From NCBI GenBank assembly GCA_016295145.1, contig JAEDLR010000040.1, forward strand, positions 1 through 19,979: 19,979 nucleotides of DNA, written 5' to 3'. Under the pieces are notes generated by a model, which saw only the letters and a list, made by a program, of their open reading frames with translations, did no database searches and had not been told where the DNA came from. Positions 6,560 to 13,859 of this stretch are shown here, in pieces. This stretch comes from Oscillospiraceae bacterium. GTDB taxonomy: Bacteria > Bacillota > Clostridia > Oscillospirales > Ruminococcaceae. Position 1 is the stretch's first letter. Each line of letters opens with the position of its first letter. The position numbers and the translations under genes are program-made.

Positions 6560-7724
6560 ATGCAAAATAGGCTTTGATCTGTTCGGCAGTTGCCATCATC
6601 GTGCCCTGAATCATCTGGTCAGAGCCGCCGCCTCTGCCATTGAGTGCAACATTGTATTCCTTGGCAGCCGCACGCAAATTGCCGTTTGCACTGCCAATAA
6701 TATAGCGATAGCCGTCAGTATCATTGCCCGAAAAGACCGCGCAAACTCCCTTGCAGACAGAAGTACCGGCATTGACCAGCTTTCGGAGTGTATCAGGGTC
6801 AAGCAGCGAATCAAACAGCACCAGATTGCCCTCTGTTGGTTGCAGCTGTGCGATCTTGCTTTCCAGCAGAGCGTTTTTCAGCTGCATTTGTATTGTATGC
6901 TCGTTCTGTAGATTTCGCACCAGTCTTTCTACTGCAACTGCGGTTTCGTGCTGTTTGGCAGAAAGCAGTTCAGAGATGCGTGCGGTATTTTCTAACCGTT
7001 TTTGATAGTCATTCAGTGCATCCAATCCACAAAGCATACGCACGCGGACACCGTTTTTCCAGTTTTCCGAGTCAATGATTTTGATGCAGCCGATCTGACC
7101 CGTGGCATCCACATGAGGCGCACAGCAAGCACAGCAATCCCATTCGCCAATGGTAACGATGCGTAAATTCTCGATATTGTCAAGTTTTGAGCGATAGTCC
7201 ATCGCACAGGCTTCTTCCGGCGTGGGATAGGAAACCATAATGGGCACATTCAGTGCCACCACACGGTTTGCAATATATTCCACAAAACGAAGCTCCGCAT
7301 CCGTCAGAATACCACTGAAATCCACCGTCACTTCATCTTTTCCAAGATGAAAGCCCACATTGTCATACCCGAATTGTTTATGAACAATCCCCGAGATGAG
7401 ATGTTCACCGGAGTGATTCTGCATCTTGCGCAGGCGTTCTTCCCAGTTCAGCAGTCCCATCACCTCGGCACCCTCAGGGAGTGGTACATCCGTGTAGTGA
7501 ATGATCTCACCGTCAATTTCCTGTACATCAATCACAGAAGCGTTGCCGAGATTGCCGCTGTCGGCATACTGACCGCCGCCCTCAGGAAAAAAAGCGGTCT
7601 GTGAGAGGATGATTTCAAATGCCGCATCTTTCGGAGCAGCTTTACGGGCAGGCACGCAGGAGATGACCTGTGCAGTAAATTCACGGAGAGCTCCGTCCGT
7701 TTCGTAGAGTTTTTTGGTTATCAT
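6558..7724 (-). CDS. alaX: Alanyl-tRNA editing protein AlaX (long form with DHHA1 domain)
   Basis: Hydrolyses misacylated Ser- or Gly-tRNA-Ala in trans, acting as a free-standing copy of the AlaRS editing domain. The protein has 388 residues. It contains PEGGGQYADSG at 47-57, the zinc/catalytic HSGEH at 104-108 and C200...H204 (CCAPH), the usual HxxxH plus CxxxH set. A helical linker (about 240-295) precedes a C-terminal DHHA1 domain with GRGGGSDQMIQG near 363-374, making this the AlaX-L type. The reading frame extends far upstream, but AGGAGG eight bases before the ATG at 7724 and a promoter just beyond fix the start. It is transcribed alone. Confidence 0.93.
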   Translation of the reverse strand: MITKKLYETDGALREFTAQVISCVPARKAAPKDAAFEIILSQTAFFPEGGGQYADSGNLGNASVIDVQEIDGEIIHYTDVPLPEGAEVMGLLNWEERLRKMQNHSGEHLISGIVHKQFGYDNVGFHLGKDEVTVDFSGILTDAELRFVEYIANRVVALNVPIMVSYPTPEEACAMDYRSKLDNIENLRIVTIGEWDCCACCAPHVDATGQIGCIKIIDSENWKNGVRVRMLCGLDALNDYQKRLENTARISELLSAKQHETAVAVERLVRNLQNEHTIQMQLKNALLESKIAQLQPTEGNLVLFDSLLDPDTLRKLVNAGTSVCKGVCAVFSGNDTDGYRYIIGSANGNLRAAAKEYNVALNGRGGGSDQMIQGTMMATAEQIKAYFA

Positions 7725-7773
7725 AAGATAGCCTCCTTTCTGAAGGGAGCGCATATCGGTCGCTCTGCACATA

Positions 7774-7802
7774 ATTATAACACAAAAAACAGTTTTCGTC
7801 AA
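7774..7802 (-). promoter_or_regulatory. sigma-A promoter of alaX
   Basis: Minus strand TTGACG (7802-7797), a 17-base spacer, and TATAAT (7779-7774). The -35 box lies directly behind the T-run of the upstream gene's terminator. Confidence 0.85.
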
Positions 7803-7839
7803 TGCAAAAAGCTGCATCTCGTGAAAAGAGGCGCAGCTT
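7803..7839 (-). terminator. Terminator of the ppk / AI-2E permease operon
   Basis: AAGCTGC (7839-7833) and GCAGCTT (7815-7809) pair on the minus strand. An inner CTC/GAG pairing lies beyond a two-base internal mismatch. TTTTTGC follows. It starts 16 bases after the permease stop. Confidence 0.85.
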
Positions 7840-7854
7840 GTTCGTGTTTCCATT

Positions 7855-9153
7855 TCAATTTTGCGTACTATTCGCAGAATTTTCATCACCTGGCAAATCC
7901 GGTAACCCGACGATTGTCTCTGCCGGCGTATCATACTGTTCTTTTTCGGGTGAATCGTCTTTTGTGGCAGCGGATGCGGGAATCTCGTCTGTTTGTTCAT
8001 GGTTATCATGATAATGGTGAGCTTCAATGGTTTCCTTGAGAAGCGTATACAGAATCGCAGAAAGCGGAACCGCAATGAAAATACCAGTGATACCGCCAAA
8101 GCTGGTTCCGAGAATGACAGCAAGCAGTACCACCAGACCGGGCAGCCCCAGGGAATCGCCAACGACCTTCGGGTAGATAAACTGTCCCTCTGCAAATTGC
8201 AATGCGATAATGAACACGAGAAACCAGATGGCTTTGTCGGGAGCGTCCACCCATACTAGCAGCAATCCCACACCGCCGCCGATCCATGCGCCGATAATAG
8301 GAATCAGCGCAGTAATGCCAGTCAGTACACCGATGGCAGCAGGGTAGGGGAATCCGCAAACGGTAAGACCAACCGTGCAAAGCACACCGATGATGATCGC
8401 TTCAACCATCTGACCTGTTAAAAAGTTCTCGCAGGAACGCTTTGCCAGGTGAAAAATGCGAAAGCCCCCTTCATGGTATTGATCAGGCAGAATCAGCTTG
8501 AAAATACTGTGCAGATAGAACATGAACCGTTCTTTCTTTGCAAGAATGTAGATTGCAATAATCACACCGAGGATGAAGTTGGTAGTAGCAGAGATTACAG
8601 AAGTAGTTGCAAGAAAAGCACCGTTTACAACCAATTCGATCTGTTTTCCGTCAATGAGATTGGTGACAAAATCAATGGCCTTGTTCCAATCCAGAGAGAA
8701 CGATGCCACACTGTCAATGATATTCTGCGGTATGTTCCATTCCGTCATCCGCGTAATGAGAATTTGCTTGAACTGTACGCCGCTCTGGGGTAGCTTGTCA
8801 ATGAGCGTTGTCAGTGCAGTAGTGATCTGCGGCATAATCATAAAGATAATCAGCAGCACAAATGCAATCACGCACAGCATTGTACAGAGTACGCAAAGGG
8901 GCATACACATTGCACGGACGGCTTTATGCTTGGACTGTTCCAGTCTGCCAAAGAGTTTCTTTTTGAACAGACTCAGCACAAGGTTCAGGATAAATGCGAT
9001 CACACAGCCAATCAAAATCGGCTGTAGTATGGCGATGAGCCATGAGAGGATATTGCCCAGCGTAGGAATATGCGTCAGTCCAAGATAGAGCAGGATTGCA
9101 TAAGTAATAAACAAAATGATCTGCTTTGCGGTGAAATGCTGGTTGGTTTTCAT
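7855..9153 (-). CDS. AI-2E family transporter
   Basis: A 432-residue multi-pass membrane protein of the AI-2E/PerM (TqsA-like) family. Members export autoinducer-2 or act as Na+(Li+)/H+ antiporters; the substrate here cannot be read from sequence. There are two N-terminal hydrophobic helices (about 10-60), a third at about 82-107, then an extracytoplasmic-type stretch. Further segments from about 185 onward carry the typical family sequence (GVLTGITALIPIIGAWIGG, then FAEGQFIYPKVVGDSLGLPG). The last about 55 residues are hydrophilic and acidic (His-, Asp- and Glu-rich), beyond the usual family core. GAAAGGA nine bases before the ATG sets the start. It lies 34 bases after ppk with no terminator between, so it is very likely co-transcribed. 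Confidence 0.9.
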   Translation of the reverse strand: MKTNQHFTAKQIILFITYAILLYLGLTHIPTLGNILSWLIAILQPILIGCVIAFILNLVLSLFKKKLFGRLEQSKHKAVRAMCMPLCVLCTMLCVIAFVLLIIFMIMPQITTALTTLIDKLPQSGVQFKQILITRMTEWNIPQNIIDSVASFSLDWNKAIDFVTNLIDGKQIELVVNGAFLATTSVISATTNFILGVIIAIYILAKKERFMFYLHSIFKLILPDQYHEGGFRIFHLAKRSCENFLTGQMVEAIIIGVLCTVGLTVCGFPYPAAIGVLTGITALIPIIGAWIGGGVGLLLVWVDAPDKAIWFLVFIIALQFAEGQFIYPKVVGDSLGLPGLVVLLAVILGTSFGGITGIFIAVPLSAILYTLLKETIEAHHYHDNHEQTDEIPASAATKDDSPEKEQYDTPAETIVGLPDLPGDENSANSTQN

Positions 9154-9187
9154 CGAAAAATCCTTTCTTCAGACAATGAAACGCCTT

Positions 9188-11236
9188 TTATTTTGCGGTA
9201 TTCTCCGCACGCTGACAGGCACGCGCATACAAGGCAGACTGCGAATCGACCATATCGCTGCGTGATTCCGGCAAGAGATAATCGCCGTCAGCCTTACGCA
9301 CACGGGCTTTGACAGGGTCATTGAACTGCAATTGAAATTCGTCTGTCAGCCGCTTGCGTAGCGCAGCATCTTTGACCGGTGCGCAGACTTCTACGCGGCG
9401 TACCGTGTTACGGGGCATACAGTCTGCCGAACCGAGATATACCTTTGCATCTTCGCCAATGCCGAAAATATACACACGAGCGTGTTCCAGATATCTGCCA
9501 ACAATACTCTTGATTGTGATGTTTTCGGTCAGCCCTTCCTGCTCGGGCAATAGGCAGCAGATGCCACGGACCAGCAAATCAATTTTCACCCCTGCACAAG
9601 ATGCCTCAATCAGCTTTTGCATGATTTCCTTGTCGCACAGACCGTTCATGCGCATGGCAATATAGGCAGGCAGCCCATTATTGGCCAGATGAATCTGCTC
9701 GTCCATCATTTCCAGCAAACGATTCTGTAACCCGTGGGGGGCTACCAGCAGATTCTCCTGTGCATCGGGCAGCTTGTTCTCCAGAAGCGAAGCAAACACC
9801 GACACTGCCTCCATACCAATTTGCGGATCGGCAGTCATAAGACAGTAATCCGTATAGATGGCAGCAGTCCTTTCGTTATAATTTCCCGTACCGATCTGCG
9901 TAAAGTATTCGGTTTTGCCGCGCATCTTTCGCTCGATCAGCAGCAGCTTGGAGTGTACCTTGTATCCTTCCGGCCCGTAGATCACCTTTACGCCCGCCTG
10001 TTCCAGCACTTTTGCCCAGTGAATATTTCCTTCTTCATCAAAACGCGCGCGCAGTTCCGTCAGTGCAATAACCTCCTTGCCCCTGCCGGCTGCCTCGCAG
10101 AGAGCAGCTACCACACGGCTGTCTCTTGCCATACGGTACAGAGTGATGGAAATGCGCATCACAGCCGGATCGTCCGCAGCCTCATCCAGCAGGCGCAAAA
10201 AGCTGCGGATGCTCTCATAGGGGTAGTTGAGAAGAATATCGTGCTTGCGGATCTGTGTAAACATGGCTCTGCGAGGAGAAACGCTTGCAGATGTCTGCGG
10301 TGAGAACCGTTCATATTGCAGCACTGGGTCGCTCACCAGATTCTTGCATTCATAGACAAAGGATAAATCCAGCGGAGCCTTTACATAGAATACCTGTGTA
10401 TCTTTCAGTTTCATCTGCTTGCAGAGGAATTGCAAAGCAGGCGCACAGAAAGTTTCCGAAAGTTCCATGCGGATCACCGGCAAACGCTTGCGCATCTGCA
10501 AAAGCGTTTCCATATCGTTGCGCGGATGACCGGTTGCCATATCGCCCAGTGCCTCATACTCAATGCTTGCAGAGCGTGTCAGGCGCATAACGGTGCTGTC
10601 GATTACCACAGAATTGCGGAACAGTAAATGGGCGTGTGCCTGAATTACATCTTCCGAGAGAATAAACCGCCCCCCCTTGTCCAGACGAATCATGCGCGGG
10701 TATTGGTCGGTGATGGGTACAATGCCCATGCGCACCCCCGATTTGGATTCCAGCAGCAGAACAACATACAGCGCACGATCTCGGAAGAAGGGAAGTGCTT
10801 TGCCCTTATCCACGATAATGGGCATGGCCAAAGGTCGCACCTCACGCTTAAACCATTCAGCCAGCATGGAAAGTTCATTTTCGGTGGCAGTCTGCATGGT
10901 AACCTGTTCCAGACCGTAGGAGCGCAACTCGCCCATAATTTCGTGATATGCTGCATCTCTTGCAGGCGTGAGGGTGCGTACCGTATCAAAAATCTGATGC
11001 AGTTGTTCCTGGGACGTCATTTTGGATATGGAATCCTTCGAATCGGGGGATTCTTTTATCTTACGCAGCAGCTTTCCGACTCTGACGCGGAAAAACTCAT
11101 CCATATTGCTTTGGAAAATGGCAGTAAAGCTCAGTCGTTCAAGCAGCGGTACATTCTGCGATTGTGCTTCTTCCAGAACGCGTTGATTGAACCGAAGCCA
11201 TGATAGTTCTCTGTTTTCGTATGCAGGATTGTTCAT
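9188..11236 (-). CDS. ppk1: Polyphosphate kinase 1
   Basis: Reversibly polymerises the gamma-phosphate of ATP into inorganic polyphosphate. The protein has 682 residues. The N-domain begins NRELSWLRFNQRVLEEA; FxSNMDEFFRVRVG is typical. The two phospholipase-D-like C-domains carry the phosphorylated histidine His428 (YKVHSKLLLI) and the second histidine His585 (RYLEHARVYIFG), followed by VYLGSADCMPRN. An upstream in-frame ATG at 11296 would add 20 residues, but it sits in the loop of a hairpin about 13 bases from the likely transcription start. The ATG at 11236 has a good GGAAAGGA site, so I prefer it. It is the first gene of an operon with the AI-2E permease. Confidence 0.96.
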   Translation of the reverse strand: MNNPAYENRELSWLRFNQRVLEEAQSQNVPLLERLSFTAIFQSNMDEFFRVRVGKLLRKIKESPDSKDSISKMTSQEQLHQIFDTVRTLTPARDAAYHEIMGELRSYGLEQVTMQTATENELSMLAEWFKREVRPLAMPIIVDKGKALPFFRDRALYVVLLLESKSGVRMGIVPITDQYPRMIRLDKGGRFILSEDVIQAHAHLLFRNSVVIDSTVMRLTRSASIEYEALGDMATGHPRNDMETLLQMRKRLPVIRMELSETFCAPALQFLCKQMKLKDTQVFYVKAPLDLSFVYECKNLVSDPVLQYERFSPQTSASVSPRRAMFTQIRKHDILLNYPYESIRSFLRLLDEAADDPAVMRISITLYRMARDSRVVAALCEAAGRGKEVIALTELRARFDEEGNIHWAKVLEQAGVKVIYGPEGYKVHSKLLLIERKMRGKTEYFTQIGTGNYNERTAAIYTDYCLMTADPQIGMEAVSVFASLLENKLPDAQENLLVAPHGLQNRLLEMMDEQIHLANNGLPAYIAMRMNGLCDKEIMQKLIEASCAGVKIDLLVRGICCLLPEQEGLTENITIKSIVGRYLEHARVYIFGIGEDAKVYLGSADCMPRNTVRRVEVCAPVKDAALRKRLTDEFQLQFNDPVKARVRKADGDYLLPESRSDMVDSQSALYARACQRAENTAK

Positions 11237-11285
11237 AAGACATCCTTTCCGATGAAACTGCATCAGTGAATTCTTGATATGATTC

Positions 11286-11303
11286 GGATTACTCATGTAA
11301 TCC
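11286..11303. repeat. Inverted repeat in the ppk1 leader
   Basis: GGATTAC (11286-11292), TCAT, GTAATCC (11297-11303): perfect 7-base arms just after the likely transcription start. The upstream alternative ATG (minus strand, 11296-11294) lies in the loop. It could be an operator or a leader hairpin. Confidence 0.7.
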
Positions 11304-11315
11304 CCATTACCCTAT

Positions 11316-11344
11316 ATTATACAACGGTTTTCACAAAAGGTCAA
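11316..11344 (-). promoter_or_regulatory. sigma-A promoter of ppk1
   Basis: Minus strand TTGACC (11344-11339), a 17-base spacer, and TATAAT (11321-11316). I saw no Pho-box-like direct repeats beside it. Confidence 0.85.
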
Positions 11345-11444
11345 GCAAATTGCTGCGTTTTACAAGCATTTCACAAGGAGTTTTCTGATCCTGTGGTTTT
11401 TCCTATATTCTTTCATACTGGTGAAAAGAAGATTGAACGGCAAA

Positions 11445-11477
11445 ATTAGAAAACTCCATGTTTTGTGACATGGAGTT
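11445..11477 (-). terminator. Terminator after the CxCxxC protein gene
   Basis: AACTCCATG (11452-11460) pairs with CATGGAGTT (11469-11477), with an 8-base loop. TTCTAATTTTG follows on the minus strand. Bases 11345-11444 show nothing recognisable. Confidence 0.7.
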
Positions 11478-11499
11478 ATTGATGTAGATATCACAGATA

Positions 11500-11982
11500 C
11501 TACGGCATTTCCGCATCCAGAACCCACGGAATCATGGCGGTAAAATCCAACTGTATTGCGGGGAAAGGGAGCGTGTCCTCAATGAGATCGCACTGGCGTT
11601 GAAAGGAAACACGGAATTCATCATCCAGTGAGACAGTGTTTTCATCATTCCATACAAAGGATTTGCTATTTTGGGTCTCCGAGCTAGCGACCCATGCACT
11701 GCTGCCCTGCAAGATGCTGCCGCAGAGATGGTAGAATCCACCGTAGTGCAGAATGCCCTCTGCCGTAGCGTAATTGACATAAACTTCAGTGGGCTTTGCA
11801 ATATCAATGCCAAACGCCGAAAAAAATGCCAGTGTGTTTTCATGCAGATGCTTTACTGCATACTGATAATTGCGGCAATTGTCGCAATGACAGCCCTCTG
11901 ACATCGGCGGCAGCGTGCGGTAAAAGGCAGCAGTTTGTTCCACATCAATATCCAGAATATATTGTTGGAGTCTGAAAATCAT
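11500..11982 (-). CDS. Conserved hypothetical protein with a CxCxxC-RN motif
   Basis: A 160-residue soluble protein that I recognise only as a clostridial hypothetical family. It has no signal peptide or membrane helix. The N-terminus (MIFRLQQYILDIDVEQTAAFY) leads to GCHCDNCRNY, with Cys31, Cys33 and Cys36 spaced as in a metal- or zinc-binding knuckle. The C-terminal half is acidic (WNDENTVSLDDEF) with a phenylalanine- and proline-rich end. The ATG at 11982 is preceded by GAGAGGGA; the frame stays open 18 codons further up without a better site. It lies downstream of fba beyond a terminator, and no clear promoter is seen, so it may depend on read-through. Function unknown. Confidence 0.75.
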   Translation of the reverse strand: MIFRLQQYILDIDVEQTAAFYRTLPPMSEGCHCDNCRNYQYAVKHLHENTLAFFSAFGIDIAKPTEVYVNYATAEGILHYGGFYHLCGSILQGSSAWVASSETQNSKSFVWNDENTVSLDDEFRVSFQRQCDLIEDTLPFPAIQLDFTAMIPWVLDAEMP

Positions 11983-12028
11983 GCAGTTTCCCTCTCTTTG
12001 GTGCCCTGTATGGGGTGGCAATTGGGTA

Positions 12029-12068
12029 AAATACAAAATAGGTCGCGCAGGAAACCCCCACGCGACCT
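12029..12068 (-). terminator. Terminator of fba
   Basis: AGGTCGCG (12040-12047) pairs with CGCGACCT (12061-12068), with a 13-base loop. ATTTTGTATTTT follows on the minus strand. It starts 17 bases after the fba stop. Confidence 0.85.
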
Positions 12069-12084
12069 TTCAAACGCGATACGA

Positions 12085-12948
12085 TCAAGCCTTGCCAACG
12101 GAGCCGAACAGTTCCATCTTCTCAGCAACAGTAGCGCAAATTGCATCGAAGCCGGGTGCCAGCAGTTTTCTGGGGTCAAAGCCCTTGCCCTGAAGATCCT
12201 TGCCAGCCTCAACATATTCACGGGTAGCAGCGGCAAATGCCAACTGGCACTCGGTGTTCACATTGATCTTTGCAACGCCCAGAGAAATGGCCTTCTGAAT
12301 CATGTCGGCAGGAATACCTGTGCCGCCGTGCAGAACCAGAGGCATATCACCGACCTTCTCCTTGACAGCAGCCAGCGTCTCAAAGGACAGACCTGCCCAG
12401 TTTTCGGGGTACTTGCCGTGGATATTACCAATACCGGCAGCCAGCATAGTAACGCCCAGATCGGCGATCATCTTGCACTCATCGGGATCAGCACACTCAC
12501 CAGCACCGATTACGCCATCCTCTTCGCCGCCGATGGAGCCAACCTCTGCCTCAAGGGACAGACCCAGGATTTCGCAGGTGTTTACGAGCTTGGTGGTTTT
12601 CTCAATGTTCTCCTGGATCGGGTAGTGGGAGCCATCGAACATAACAGAGGAGAAACCTGCGTTGATGCAAGCGATTGCGCCCTCAAAGGAGCCGTGGTCA
12701 AGGTGCAGAGCAACAGGAACAGTGATGTTCAGGCTATCGAGCATGCCATTCACCATGCCGACAACGGTCTTATAACCGCACATATACTTGCCTGCGCCCT
12801 CAGAAACACCGAGGATCACAGGGGAGTTGAGCTTCTGGGCAGTCATCAGGATCGCCTTTGTCCACTCCAGGTTGTTGATGTTGAACTGACCGACGGCATA
12901 CTTGCCCTCTCTTGCCTTGTTCAGCATTTCTTTTGCAGATACCAACAT
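12085..12948 (-). CDS. fba: Class II fructose-1,6-bisphosphate aldolase
   Basis: Zinc-dependent interconversion of fructose 1,6-bisphosphate with dihydroxyacetone phosphate and glyceraldehyde 3-phosphate in glycolysis and gluconeogenesis. The protein has 287 residues, a usual size for Firmicute enzymes. The catalytic block is HLDHG at 82-86, with Asp84 as the base and His85 as a zinc ligand. EAEVGSIGGEEDG (133-145), IGNIHGKYP with zinc ligand His177, HGGTG with zinc ligand His207, and INVNTECQLAF follow. GatY/KbaY tagatose-bisphosphate aldolases are relatives; the IGNIHGKYP segment fits Fba better. The ATG at 12948 has AGGAGG eight bases upstream; 18 in-frame upstream codons lack a site. It has its own promoter and terminator. 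Confidence 0.93.
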   Translation of the reverse strand: MLVSAKEMLNKAREGKYAVGQFNINNLEWTKAILMTAQKLNSPVILGVSEGAGKYMCGYKTVVGMVNGMLDSLNITVPVALHLDHGSFEGAIACINAGFSSVMFDGSHYPIQENIEKTTKLVNTCEILGLSLEAEVGSIGGEEDGVIGAGECADPDECKMIADLGVTMLAAGIGNIHGKYPENWAGLSFETLAAVKEKVGDMPLVLHGGTGIPADMIQKAISLGVAKINVNTECQLAFAAATREYVEAGKDLQGKGFDPRKLLAPGFDAICATVAEKMELFGSVGKA

Positions 12949-13011
12949 AAAGATTCCTCCTAAAAACATCGCAGCAAATGCTGTTAATTTTGGGTGATTC
13001 ACACCTTATAT

Positions 13012-13040
13012 ATTATACAGGATTTTGCAAAAAAAAGCAA
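13012..13040 (-). promoter_or_regulatory. sigma-A promoter of fba
   Basis: Minus strand TTGCTT (13040-13035), a 17-base spacer, and TATAAT (13017-13012). It gives a leader of about 55 bases. Confidence 0.75.
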
Positions 13041-13099
13041 TAGCCTTGTGAAAAAAATATCATGCTGTCGATATCCCATATGCAAAGAATCAAAAAAAT

Positions 13100-13109
13100 G
13101 GTAAATATT
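13100..13109 (+). promoter_or_regulatory. Candidate forespore sigma factor -10 element for spoIIR
   Basis: GGTAAATATT fits the GGnnAnAnT form of sigma-F/sigma-G -10 elements, as expected for spoIIR. The matching GYATA -35 is not convincing: CCATA at 13076-13080 is too far away. This is a weak call. Confidence 0.25.
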
Positions 13110-13134
13110 GCTGTATATATGCATCATTTCTGCC

Positions 13135-13149
13135 GATACTGTCAGTATC
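13135..13149. repeat. Perfect palindrome upstream of spoIIR
   Basis: GATACTG, T, CAGTATC: 7-base arms around one central base, ending nine bases before the spoIIR ribosome binding site. The form suits a dimeric-repressor operator. Confidence 0.7.
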
Positions 13150-13169
13150 ACATACGACGGAGGTACCAT

Positions 13170-13856
13170 ATGAAACGGTTTATGAGCGTCATTCTTGTAT
13201 TTTTACTCGGAATATTTGCCGTGCGTATCGCAGATACCGCACAGGCACTGCATGATGTGGAAAGCAGCGTGCTGCGGTTGCATATTCTTGCCGCATCGGA
13301 TTCATCCGCAGATCAGACCAACAAACTTCTGGTGCGCGATGCCTTGCTTGCCCAGAGTGCCGTCTGGAACCGAGGATGCAGCAACCGTGCAGAGATGGAA
13401 GAAACCCTTGTGGCAAATTTACCGATGATAGAGCAAATTGCCGAACAAACTCTGCGTGAGAATGCTTGTGATGATCCCGTAACAGCGAGCATCTGCAAAA
13501 TGGATTTTCCCCAAAGGCAGTACGGCGATATTACACTGCCGGCGGGGGAGTACGAGGCATTGTGCCTTGTGATCGGAGAGGGCGAGGGGCAGAACTGGTG
13601 GTGCGTGATGTATCCGTCCATCTGTGTACAGAGTGCAAGTGCGCCAACCGATGCTGTTCCATCCGAGATGATGGGGGAACTACTCAACGATGATGCCTGC
13701 GCACTTGTAACAGATACTGAGTCTTATGAAGTGCGCCTGAAATGTGTCGAATTGTTCCGCGCGATTACGGATTGGATAACGGAAACCCTGTCGCAATGGC
13801 ATGAAAAATCCACGGCAGATGAAACTTCTGCCGTGGATATAGGGATATCAGAATAA
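13170..13856 (+). CDS. spoIIR: Stage II sporulation protein R
   Basis: The signal made in the forespore and secreted to the intermembrane space, where it activates SpoIIGA to cleave pro-sigma-E. It has 228 residues, with an N-terminal hydrophobic export segment (about 4-20). Family blocks are VLRLHILAASDS (34-45), FPQRQYGDITLPAGEYEAL (113-131) and VIGEGEGQNWWCVMYP (134-149). GGAGG six bases before the ATG at 13170 sets the start; the frame is open for 36 codons upstream, but those are not family-like. The last 16 or so residues (KSTADETSAVDIGISE) are outside the conserved region and are encoded by DNA that doubles as the pck terminator. The stop codon is three bases from the convergent pck stop. 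Its partners spoIIGA and sigE lie about 2.2 kb away. Confidence 0.93.
   Translation: MKRFMSVILVFLLGIFAVRIADTAQALHDVESSVLRLHILAASDSSADQTNKLLVRDALLAQSAVWNRGCSNRAEMEETLVANLPMIEQIAEQTLRENACDDPVTASICKMDFPQRQYGDITLPAGEYEALCLVIGEGEGQNWWCVMYPSICVQSASAPTDAVPSEMMGELLNDDACALVTDTESYEVRLKCVELFRAITDWITETLSQWHEKSTADETSAVDIGISE
13804..13838 (-). terminator. pck terminator lying within the spoIIR coding sequence
   Basis: ATCCACGGCAGA (13808-13819) and its exact complement (13827-13838) form 12 perfect pairs with a 7-base loop. TTTTC follows on the minus strand, 21 bases after the pck stop. On the plus strand no T-run follows (ATAGGGATATC), so it is oriented for pck. Confidence 0.88.
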
Positions 13857-13859
13857 TGC

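Noticed and set aside
6420..6560. c-di-GMP-I riboswitch, SRP RNA or 6S RNA as the identity of the plus-strand RNA
   Set aside because: A GGTTGCCGATGC stretch recalls the end of a c-di-GMP-I aptamer, but the upstream half lacks its conserved sequence. The SRP GGAAGGAAGCAG-type loop is absent and the length is too short for 6S.
6462..6911. Plus-strand open frame overlapping the alaX 3' end and the proposed small RNA
   Set aside because: It starts without a ribosome binding site, runs through the plus-strand terminator at 6525-6559, and mostly mirrors alaX.
11935..12963. Plus-strand open frame opposite fba (about 342 codons)
   Set aside because: A shadow of a complete aldolase gene that has its own promoter and terminator.
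12972..12983. CAGCAAATGCTG in the fba leader as an operator
   Set aside because: Only five-base arms, too short to stand out from chance.
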